Assembly (NCBI GenBank): GCA_000434215.1
Contig: HF999720.1
Span: forward strand, 28,551-34,089
Length of the DNA stretch: 5,539 nt
Source: Bacteroides sp. CAG:144
GTDB lineage: Bacteria; Bacteroidota; Bacteroidia; Bacteroidales; UBA11471
Reading direction: 5' to 3'
The notes under the pieces are model-generated. The model did no database searches, had not been told where the DNA came from, and saw only the letters and a list, made by a program, of their open reading frames with translations. Of this stretch, positions 1 to 5,539 are shown in pieces (the first letter of the stretch is position 1; the number at the start of each line of letters is the position of its first letter). The position numbers and the translations under genes were made by a program.

Positions 1-1925
1 ATCAATCCCTGTTCTGACAAATACAACACCGCATCATCGACCGAAACGATATGGCGGGGTGACAATGCAACTTCCCGATTCACAGGCGACTGGCTGGCAT
101 AAAGGATATCGCCACTCCCCTGCCGCAACGCCCATATTCCGTCTGTCGTAAACACATACAAAGGAAACTCCCCGTATTGCCCCTGCGAAAGCGCCGCCGT
201 AGCAGCTGCCATGCCGAGAACCGAACCAGAAGAAATCGTATAGGTATTGGTTTGCGGGAAACTGAACGGATTGTAAACCGCCGACACCCGTAACTTTCCG
301 GGAACATACTCTTCGGGATTTTTTACTTCGGGGAATAATGTTCCCCCCATAGACGATTGGATGGGATGCAACGTTATGGGATTGAATCCGGGATTGAGGT
401 AATAAGCCATATTTTCATTAGGAGCGGCTTTCAACGGAAACCGGTCGTAATAATTAGGTGATCCCGAAGTGGTTATTCCTATAATCTCTATCGACACTGC
501 CCGGCTATCGGGATAAGAAAGATAAGCCGACAACTTATATGTATCCGTTTCAAAAGGCAATATCATTTGGCTTTGGCCCATTGTACCTTTGAGCGAAACT
601 CGTACAAACCCGCGCTTCGTATAAGCCGGCATTGCCACGCCGTGATAGGTTTCCTGTGCTACCGAGAACAACGAAAGCGGATACCCGTCGAAAAACCGCG
701 TCGTAACATCGCCCAAATGTAAACGTCCGTTATAGACATACGACTCTTTCGCCCGGAGGGTATGCAGCGAAAAATTATCGAGCGGAAGCGTTCTCTGGTG
801 TATCAAATTGGAAAGCGAACAGGTATAGGCAAGCGGTTCGGGAGTTTGGGAGTCTCCCTTTATATCTTCTATATCCAACGAAGCGACTTTGTAGAAAAGG
901 GTCTCGCTGATGATCTGTTCCCGTTGTTCGTCATCGGGAAGTACCGGCAACGAAAAGCGCAACACCCGGGCCGGATTCCCATTAGCATCGTCTTCCTCTA
1001 CGATACGATAATTATCTTCGATCGCTCCCTCTTTTACCAGAGGCAACTCTTTTGAAAAAAATATATCTATCCCTTTTACGACATCGCTCCATTCCGAAAG
1101 ATCGGCCTTTTTTATCGTATAGTAAACTTTTTCGCCCGACAAGGAAAACGGATTATGAAGAAACTTTTCCACATTTCCGTCTTTTACCCGGCACATCGCA
1201 GCCAAATTATTATTGAAAGACAAAGCGTCGGAACCGCACAACAACACCGGCGGCGACGGATAGATATAACTGTCGTCATAAAGACGCAATGCATAGCGCA
1301 CCATAAACGGGAAAGAAAGATAGCCGTCATCGAGCAAGGCACTTTTGGCCCGGCTATAAGTACCATACACCAGAGACGAGAAGCGTACCTTATCGTTATC
1401 GGAAAGGGTAAAGGAGGCATCATCGGAAGTGGGTGAAACCAATGCATAATCGCTCCACAACTCCTCTCGAATCGTCTTTTCTCCCAACGAAAACGAAATC
1501 TCGGGAAACTCCGGCCGAGTACCTAAAAGCCGGTAAGAGCCATCGATATAAAAAAGATAATGCATGGAATCTTCGGCAAAGGCGATCAATGCATTTCCCA
1601 CAGCCTCCATACGTTTTACCCCCGTGAGCTCAAAACTCTCGGGCCTTTCCAACGGGACTATTTCCCCATCGGTTTCTTGCGCTTCGTAATAAAGGAACGA
1701 GTCGTCATAAGTAAAGAAATGCTTGTACGACTCATTTACATGGACAAAAATAAGGCGATGCGAGGGATCGGCCGGGGTATAGCAGCATGACGGTGTCCCC
1801 ACCGGACGCCAAACATCGTCCCGGCAACGGAGATTGACAACATGGCTACACTCCCCGTCGGGAGAAACCGACGGAGGTAAAAGAGCGGATATTCCGGTTA
1901 TTTGTAATCTTTTCTGTTCTTGCAT
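1..1925 (-). CDS. Phage-type structural protein, probable tail / DNA-stabilisation (nozzle-like) protein, 3' end cut by window edge
   Basis: Reading the minus strand from the ATG at 1925 gives 641 codons with no stop, and the frame is still open at the left edge, so the C-terminus is missing. The product is soluble, rich in aromatic residues and beta-prone, with no signal peptide or membrane segment. Near the N-terminus is SPDGECSHVVNLR (21-33) followed by WRPVG (39-43). Next comes LIAFAEDSMHYLFYIDGSY with LLGTRPEFP after it. Far downstream is FPLYVFTTDGIWAL (587-600), followed by a second strand pair around AVLYLSEQGL at the edge. This pattern recalls large uncharacterised structural proteins of Bacteroidales phages and the P22 gp10 tail-nozzle type, which seals packaged DNA below the portal and contains beta-propellers. 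That assignment is from memory of the pattern plus the adjacent portal gene, not from a search. The start follows an A/T-rich leader typical of Bacteroidetes and lies 31 bases after a consensus -7 box. The gene is divergent from the portal. Confidence 0.72.
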   Translation of the reverse strand, partial: MQEQKRLQITGISALLPPSVSPDGECSHVVNLRCRDDVWRPVGTPSCCYTPADPSHRLIFVHVNESYKHFFTYDDSFLYYEAQETDGEIVPLERPESFELTGVKRMEAVGNALIAFAEDSMHYLFYIDGSYRLLGTRPEFPEISFSLGEKTIREELWSDYALVSPTSDDASFTLSDNDKVRFSSLVYGTYSRAKSALLDDGYLSFPFMVRYALRLYDDSYIYPSPPVLLCGSDALSFNNNLAAMCRVKDGNVEKFLHNPFSLSGEKVYYTIKKADLSEWSDVVKGIDIFFSKELPLVKEGAIEDNYRIVEEDDANGNPARVLRFSLPVLPDDEQREQIISETLFYKVASLDIEDIKGDSQTPEPLAYTCSLSNLIHQRTLPLDNFSLHTLRAKESYVYNGRLHLGDVTTRFFDGYPLSLFSVAQETYHGVAMPAYTKRGFVRVSLKGTMGQSQMILPFETDTYKLSAYLSYPDSRAVSIEIIGITTSGSPNYYDRFPLKAAPNENMAYYLNPGFNPITLHPIQSSMGGTLFPEVKNPEEYVPGKLRVSAVYNPFSFPQTNTYTISSGSVLGMAAATAALSQGQYGEFPLYVFTTDGIWALRQGSGDILYASQSPVNREVALSPRHIVSVDDAVLYLSEQGL

Positions 1926-1956
1926 TTTTTCGAGATTTAAATTTTTCTGACTGCGG

Positions 1957-1964
1957 CAAATGTA
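1957..1964 (-). promoter_or_regulatory. Candidate -7 box (TACATTTG) for the left phage-type gene
   Basis: On the minus strand this reads TACATTTG, a full match to the Bacteroidetes -7 consensus TAnnTTTG. It ends 31 bases upstream of the ATG at 1925, leaving a short A/T-rich leader. The expected -33 TTTG is not present at a 19-21 base spacing; that position is instead occupied by part of the palindrome at 1977-1988. The promoter would therefore be weak or dependent on a regulator. The call rests on one box only. Confidence 0.45.
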
Positions 1965-1976
1965 ACCGTCAACCGA

Positions 1977-1988
1977 CATGCCGGCATG
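1977..1988. promoter_or_regulatory. Perfect 12-bp palindrome CATGCCGGCATG, possible operator
   Basis: The two six-base halves are exact reverse complements with no spacer, and the flanking bases do not extend the symmetry. It sits in the divergent region between the two phage-type genes, 12 bases upstream of the -7 box at 1957-1964 as read on the minus strand, so it covers the place where a -33 element would be. A dimeric DNA-binding protein here could control the left gene, and possibly the portal gene too. It also contains the most upstream ATG (1978) of the portal reading frame. A chance palindrome cannot be excluded. Confidence 0.35.
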
Positions 1989-2086
1989 GGGAATTTATCA
2001 AATCTCCCACCAAGAAAGTCCTTTTTATAAACTTCACATACAATCGGAACAAATCCCCCCTTTATTTGCCCCAGAAAAAATCCCAT

Positions 2087-2100
2087 GCGGTAAAAACCGC
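2087..2100 (+). other. Small hairpin in the portal leader (GCGGT-AAAA-ACCGC)
   Basis: A perfect 5-bp stem closes an AAAA loop, upstream of all the downstream candidate portal starts (2128, 2131, 2173). It is not followed by a T tract, so it is not a terminator. If the leader is transcribed it would form a modest structure about 28-70 bases before the start codon. No partner or ligand can be inferred, and it may be chance. Confidence 0.2.
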
Positions 2101-2172
2101 TTCACGTCAAACCAACTTTATTTTTATATGATGAAAGAAATCAATTATCGTATTTTCAACAACCGGTATCTA

Positions 2173-4062
2173 ATGCCGCAACAGACTGCAGAAAAAAAAC
2201 ATCGGGCATCCGATGACAAGATGCAAAAACCACCCGACGAAACAGACTACGAAGTCTTGTGGCTGGCCAAACGCGCCTGGGACAACCTCGACAAATATCG
2301 GCACACACGCACCCGCAGCCGTAACTATACCTTCGGCAATCAATGGAGCGATACCATAAACCTACCCGACGGACGCAGCATAAGCGAAGAGCAATACTTG
2401 AAAGAACAGGGAAAAGTTCCCCTGAAAAACAATCTGATACGCAAACTGGTGAAAAATGTAGTCGGACAATTCCGCGCCATACAGACTCAACCCGTGTGTA
2501 TAGCACGCAACCGCCAAGACCAGCCGTTAAGCGAAATACTAAGCTCGGCATTGCAATATGTGCATCAACATAATCACCTGTGGGAAATCGACGGACGCTC
2601 ACTCGAAGAATTTCTCATATCGGGCAGTTGTTTTCACAAAATAGAATACGGGAAACGCAATAACAAAAACGACGTATGGATCGATGAAGTAAATCCCAAT
2701 CGCATTTTTTTCAACAGCATGGAAGATTCGCGGCACTGGGACTGTACCCTCATAGGTGAATTGCACGACGTCCCCATAGCCCAAGTACTCTCTCACTTCG
2801 CACACGGATCTCGTAAACGAGCGACCGAACTGCGTGAAATATACTGCAATGCGACCGAAAGCCAGCTCAGGGAGACTTACGAAAACTTATCGAGCGAGCC
2901 CCTCGACAATATCGATTTCTTCATGCCGACCGACAAGCATCTATGCCGTATCATCGAGGTGTGGAGACTCGAAAACCGAGAACGCCTCATGTGCCACGAC
3001 ACGCTGACGGGTCGATATTATAAAGAAGAAATCGACCACGCAGCCGAAATAGAGGAGGAAAATCAACGACGCATAAGCGAAGCCCGTTCGAAAGATATCG
3101 CCGAAGAAAACGTACCCCTGATACATACCGAATGGTTTATCGACCAATTCTGGTATTACCGATTCTTCACGCCTTTCGGCGAAATACTGGCAGAGGGTGA
3201 AACTCCCTATTGGCACGGAGAACACCCTTATACCTTTAAACTCTATCCGCTTATCGACGGAGAGATACATTCGTTTGTCGAAGACATTATCGACCAGCAA
3301 CGATATATCAACCGCCTCATCACACTGGTAGACTTCATTATGGGATCGAGCGCAAAAGGAGTGCTTCTTTTTCCCGAAAACCAAATTCCCGACGGCATGA
3401 CGATCGAAGATATAGCCGAAGAATGGACACGCTACAACGGAGTCATTCTCTTCAAGCCCAAACCGGGAGAGGCTCTGCCGCAACAAATCGCTATCAATGC
3501 CACCAATATCGGCGCTTACGAGTTGTTGAATTTGCAAATGCAACTGCTCGACAATATTTCGGGTGTACACGGAGCCATGCAGGGACAAGCACCCAGTGCC
3601 GGAACTCCGGCCGACTTGTACAGCCAGCAGGTACAAAATGCGGGTATAAATCTGATCGATATTTTCGAATCGTTTAAAAGTTTCAGGGAGCGTCGCGACA
3701 CCAAACTCCTGAAAACCATACAGCAATATTACGACCGTCAACGTTATATCGATATTGCCGGAGACAAAATCGACGAAAGAAATATTCCTTATACACCCGA
3801 CGAGGTACAACACGCCGAGGTAGACATCAACATTACCGAATCAACTTCATCTCCGGTATTCAGGTCGGCTTCGAACGAATTCCTGCTACAACTTTTCCGT
3901 ATGGGACACATCTCTCTCGAAATGTTGCTCGAAAACGGAGCATTTCCTTTCTCCGACCGTCTGCTGCAAAGTATCGAAAAGCAGAAACAAGAGCAACAGG
4001 AGATTCTCACATCGGCTTTACAAGCACAACAGACCCCGACTTTTTCTCAACCGATGGTATGA
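2173..4062 (+). CDS. P22-type phage portal protein, full length
   Basis: With this start the product is 629 residues. Portal proteins form the dodecameric ring at one capsid vertex through which terminase pumps DNA and to which the tail attaches. An N-terminal helix leads to NYTFGNQW (51-58), the Y-x-x-G-x-Q-W signature of P22-like portals. Residues near 376-410 (QQRYINRLITLVDFIM, then GSSAKGVLLF) form the central stem/wing region. NISGVHGAMQGQ (from 461), with the following SAGTPADLYSQQVQNAG, matches the conserved portal segment before the long crown helices. Residues about 570-597 (LFRMGHISLEMLLENGAFPF) and a Gln-rich, probably coiled tail (596-622) close the protein. No frameshift or internal stop is seen. 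The start is uncertain: the same frame is open back to 1966, with ATGs at 1978, 2128 and 2131. I prefer 2173 because it precedes a short polar segment before the conserved domain, while the more upstream part reads like leader. No terminase or capsid gene follows; transcription ends at the hairpin before the convergent cellular gene. Family assignment is from motif recognition. Confidence 0.85.
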   Translation: MPQQTAEKKHRASDDKMQKPPDETDYEVLWLAKRAWDNLDKYRHTRTRSRNYTFGNQWSDTINLPDGRSISEEQYLKEQGKVPLKNNLIRKLVKNVVGQFRAIQTQPVCIARNRQDQPLSEILSSALQYVHQHNHLWEIDGRSLEEFLISGSCFHKIEYGKRNNKNDVWIDEVNPNRIFFNSMEDSRHWDCTLIGELHDVPIAQVLSHFAHGSRKRATELREIYCNATESQLRETYENLSSEPLDNIDFFMPTDKHLCRIIEVWRLENRERLMCHDTLTGRYYKEEIDHAAEIEEENQRRISEARSKDIAEENVPLIHTEWFIDQFWYYRFFTPFGEILAEGETPYWHGEHPYTFKLYPLIDGEIHSFVEDIIDQQRYINRLITLVDFIMGSSAKGVLLFPENQIPDGMTIEDIAEEWTRYNGVILFKPKPGEALPQQIAINATNIGAYELLNLQMQLLDNISGVHGAMQGQAPSAGTPADLYSQQVQNAGINLIDIFESFKSFRERRDTKLLKTIQQYYDRQRYIDIAGDKIDERNIPYTPDEVQHAEVDINITESTSSPVFRSASNEFLLQLFRMGHISLEMLLENGAFPFSDRLLQSIEKQKQEQQEILTSALQAQQTPTFSQPMV

Positions 4063-4106
4063 TGTCGGGAATACCCAACCCGTCGATTAGAGATGCCGAG
4101 ATAAGG

Positions 4107-4152
4107 ATAATAAAGGAGAAGGGGCGAATAATCGCCCCTTCTCCTTTATTAT
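4107..4152. terminator. Strong hairpin terminator between convergent genes, probably bidirectional
   Basis: Arms 4107-4127 and 4132-4152 are perfectly complementary over 21 bp and enclose a four-base loop (ATAA). The inner half is G/C-rich (GGGGCGA/TCGCCCC) and the outer half is A/T-rich, so each strand ends its 3' arm with TTTATTAT or a similar T-rich run. It begins 44 bases after the portal stop. On the other side it overlaps the stop codon of the DUF4919 gene (4149-4151). It would end both the portal transcript and the phosphatase/DUF4919 transcript. Confidence 0.85.
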
Positions 4153-4859
4153 TCATCGACAAACTTTCGCTGATACTCTTCGAGAATACGACTCACGTTG
4201 AAGTAAAATCCTCTGGCATTACCTATAAGGTCGTAGACCTGAATATAATCGTAACAAGGAGGACAGAAATCGTATGACTCGGCGATGACCCCCAAAGTAT
4301 TGAGCAGATCATACGCATGGACAGGTTCTATGATATACCACGCCGTCTCGGGGGTACAACCATCACCGGTAGAAATAATGGCATCGACCAAATGATGGAT
4401 ACGCGCCTGCCAGAAAAGTACTTCGGATTCATTATCCAACAGATTGTTGGCATAGACCAATACGGCCATACGTCTCAAATCGAACGGGTTGTCGGCAAGA
4501 ATACGGTGGGCATACCGCACAAGCTCCTTGCATTCTTCGGGTGTATGACTACACCGATTGTAGAGCGTATCGATTGCCGTGTTGTAAAAAGAGACTCTAT
4601 ACGGATTATAATCTTCCTGAAAAGAATAACCCAGATAAAGGTATCTATAATCATCGGCCGTAAGTGTGGTATCTCTCCGGAGATACCGATCCATCAATAC
4701 AGGATAATAATAAGGCGACGTGCGATCTTGCACGGCAAGTCTTACAGCCGACATATCGGGAACAGACATCGCCAACGTATCGGGCCCCGTATGCGGACGG
4801 GTAACCGCCCAACTCACGCACGGAACGAACAAACACAAAAAAAATACCAATTTCTTCAT
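4149..4859 (-). CDS. Secreted DUF4919-family protein
   Basis: The product is 236 residues from the ATG at 4859. That start is chosen because it gives a clean signal peptide: MKK, a hydrophobic core (LVFFLCLFVPCV) and a likely signal peptidase I site after SWA (16-18). The longer open frame upstream lacks these features and overlaps the phosphatase gene. The cysteines in the core (9, 14) do not form a good lipobox, so I call it periplasmic or exported rather than a lipoprotein. The mature part is mostly helical, with segments such as YYYPVLMDRYLRRDTTL, YLYLGYSFQEDYNPYR and the C-terminal FYFNVSRILEEY. These fit DUF4919, a Bacteroidota family of unknown function with TPR-like helical character. 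It starts 25 bases after the phosphatase stop and shares its direction, suggesting one transcript. Its stop codon lies inside the terminator hairpin. Family assignment is by recognition; no activity can be given. Confidence 0.8.
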   Translation of the reverse strand: MKKLVFFLCLFVPCVSWAVTRPHTGPDTLAMSVPDMSAVRLAVQDRTSPYYYPVLMDRYLRRDTTLTADDYRYLYLGYSFQEDYNPYRVSFYNTAIDTLYNRCSHTPEECKELVRYAHRILADNPFDLRRMAVLVYANNLLDNESEVLFWQARIHHLVDAIISTGDGCTPETAWYIIEPVHAYDLLNTLGVIAESYDFCPPCYDYIQVYDLIGNARGFYFNVSRILEEYQRKFVDE

Positions 4860-4884
4860 AAACAAAAATATATCGCCTCCCCAA

Positions 4885-5385
4885 CTACACATTACCATCG
4901 ACAAGCGTACACAACAGACCGTCGCACGCATCTTCGAGCAAATCGAGAACCAATTCAAATCCGTCGGCTCCACTGTAATATGGGTCGGGAACATGGTCGT
5001 GGAGGAAGTGCCTATTATACTCGGTCATGCGGTGAATTTTTGCCAACGAATCAACGTCGGGTGCCAAACGACGCAAATTCTCGACATTCATATCGTCCAT
5101 GCCGATAATCAAGTCGAAACGATCGAAATCTTCCCCAGTTATCTTACGGGAGCGATGCTCGAGCGAATAGCCTCTGCGGGCAGCATGAGAACGCATACGG
5201 GGATCGGGCAAGTCGCCGGCATGTCCGCCGTATGTCCCGGCCGAATCGATTACAAACAAATCGGTCAATCCCCGTTCTTCTACCAAATGCCGCATGATAC
5301 CTTCGGCCGCCGGCGAGCGGCATATATTCCCCAAACAGACAAAAAGTATACGATAAGAACGGGTGGTATCGGAGGGAGAAGCCAT
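4885..5385 (-). CDS. Low-molecular-weight protein tyrosine phosphatase
   Basis: The product is 166 residues from the ATG at 5385, the usual length for this cytoplasmic family. A TTG two codons upstream (5391) is in frame but less likely. The enzyme hydrolyses phosphotyrosine in proteins through a cysteinyl-phosphate intermediate. All catalytic parts are visible: the P-loop VCLGNICRS, with nucleophile Cys17, Arg23 and Ser24; SAGTYGGHAGDLPDPR (48-63); and the general-acid motif VPDPYY, with Asp134 in DPYY (134-137). The protein should therefore be active. In many bacteria these enzymes oppose BY-kinases of capsule or exopolysaccharide systems, but no such genes are in this window and the partner is unknown. 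Here it is the first gene of a probable operon with the secreted DUF4919 protein, under the promoter at 5417-5447. Confidence 0.95.
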   Translation of the reverse strand: MASPSDTTRSYRILFVCLGNICRSPAAEGIMRHLVEERGLTDLFVIDSAGTYGGHAGDLPDPRMRSHAARRGYSLEHRSRKITGEDFDRFDLIIGMDDMNVENLRRLAPDVDSLAKIHRMTEYNRHFLHDHVPDPYYSGADGFELVLDLLEDACDGLLCTLVDGNV

Positions 5386-5416
5386 ATGCAACAGTATGAT
5401 TTTCTTAAATTTCCTG

Positions 5417-5447
5417 CAAAGATACGTTTTTCGACCCGTCTCTCAAA
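5417..5447 (-). promoter_or_regulatory. Consensus Bacteroidetes promoter of the phosphatase/DUF4919 operon
   Basis: Read on the minus strand, TTTG (5447-5444) is followed by 19 bases and then TATCTTTG (5424-5417). Both the boxes and the spacing agree with the Bacteroidetes sigma-ABfr pattern TTTG-N19..21-TAnnTTTG. The -7 box ends 31 bases before the ATG at 5385, giving a short leader with no evident regulatory structure. This suggests constitutive housekeeping expression. Confidence 0.8.
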
Positions 5448-5474
5448 TTAATCTTTATAACAAAGACTTAAAAA

Positions 5475-5537
5475 TTACGGAGAAACCGATTCCGAAAAAC
5501 CGCTGCTTTCCAAAGCAAAACAGGGTGTATCGGATTG
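5475..5537 (-). CDS. Possible last codons of an upstream minus-strand gene, cut by the right edge
   Basis: One minus-strand frame is open from the right edge for 20 codons and ends in TAA at 5475-5477. The other two minus frames end further into the A/T-rich stretch that holds the promoter. The codons resemble those of the neighbouring minus-strand genes, and the inferred stop lies just outside the promoter region. Twenty codons are too few to identify a product or to exclude chance, and no terminator hairpin follows the stop. Confidence 0.22.
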   Translation of the reverse strand, partial: QSDTPCFALESSGFSESVSP

Positions 5538-5539
5538 AC

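Noticed and set aside
762..1790. Several plus-strand frames of 64-97 codons and an 87-codon minus-strand frame within the left region
   Set aside because: All are shadows of the single minus-strand frame that runs without a stop from 1925 to the left edge.
2941..3813. A 290-codon open frame on the minus strand inside the portal gene
   Set aside because: It lies wholly antisense to a well-supported portal gene, has no recognisable motif, and its composition is what reversed coding sequence with this codon bias gives.
4063..4106. Possible attachment site or direct repeat at the right border of the phage-type segment
   Set aside because: No tRNA, no integrase and no matching repeat could be seen elsewhere in the window. 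The other border is outside it.
4863..4870. TATTTTTG on the minus strand just before the DUF4919 start, a formal match to the -7 consensus
   Set aside because: It ends only a few bases before the ATG, so transcription would start at or inside the gene, and no -33 TTTG is found at the right distance. The upstream operon promoter is a better explanation.
4860..4994. N-terminal extension of the DUF4919 gene to 4994
   Set aside because: It would overlap the 3' part of the phosphatase gene by more than 100 bases and bury the clear signal peptide that starts at 4859.
4317..5451. Overlapping plus-strand open frames of 243 and 263 codons across the phosphatase and DUF4919 genes
   Set aside because: Both are antisense to genes with clear catalytic motifs or a signal peptide. 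The products are rich in Arg, Ile and Thr, without domain features, and have no promoter.

Overview
The window looks like chromosomal DNA from a Bacteroidota member, most likely of the order Bacteroidales. Three things point there. The promoter upstream of the phosphatase gene matches the Bacteroidetes -33/-7 pattern (TTTG, 19 bases, TATCTTTG). Start codons are preceded by A/T-rich leaders rather than strong Shine-Dalgarno sites. A DUF4919-type secreted protein, known to me mainly from Bacteroidales, is present. The genus cannot be named from the sequence alone.

Layout from left to right. (1) Positions 1-1925, minus strand: a long open frame that runs off the left edge, encoding at least 641 residues of a phage-type structural protein. 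It resembles large tail or DNA-stabilisation (P22 gp10/nozzle-like) proteins of Bacteroidales phages. (2) About 1926-2172: a divergent intergenic region with a consensus -7 box for the left gene and a perfect 12-bp palindrome just upstream of it. (3) 2173-4062, plus strand: a full-length P22-type phage portal protein. (4) 4107-4152: a 21-bp perfect hairpin that probably ends transcription from both sides. (5) 4149-4859 and 4885-5385, minus strand: a probable two-gene operon of a low-molecular-weight protein tyrosine phosphatase followed by a secreted DUF4919 protein, driven by the promoter at 5417-5447. (6) 5475-5537: possibly the last 20 codons of another minus-strand gene.

The unusual part is the left two thirds. 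A portal and a probable tail-axis protein sit back to back on opposite strands, and the portal abuts an ordinary cellular operon. Phage morphogenesis genes normally lie in one co-directional block with terminase, capsid and head-completion genes. Here the portal is alone on its strand, and no integrase, tRNA or attachment repeat is visible on the right side. Both reading frames are intact over their visible length. This fits either the rearranged edge of a prophage or, more interestingly, a retained (domesticated) portal-tail module. The part beyond the left edge would decide between these.
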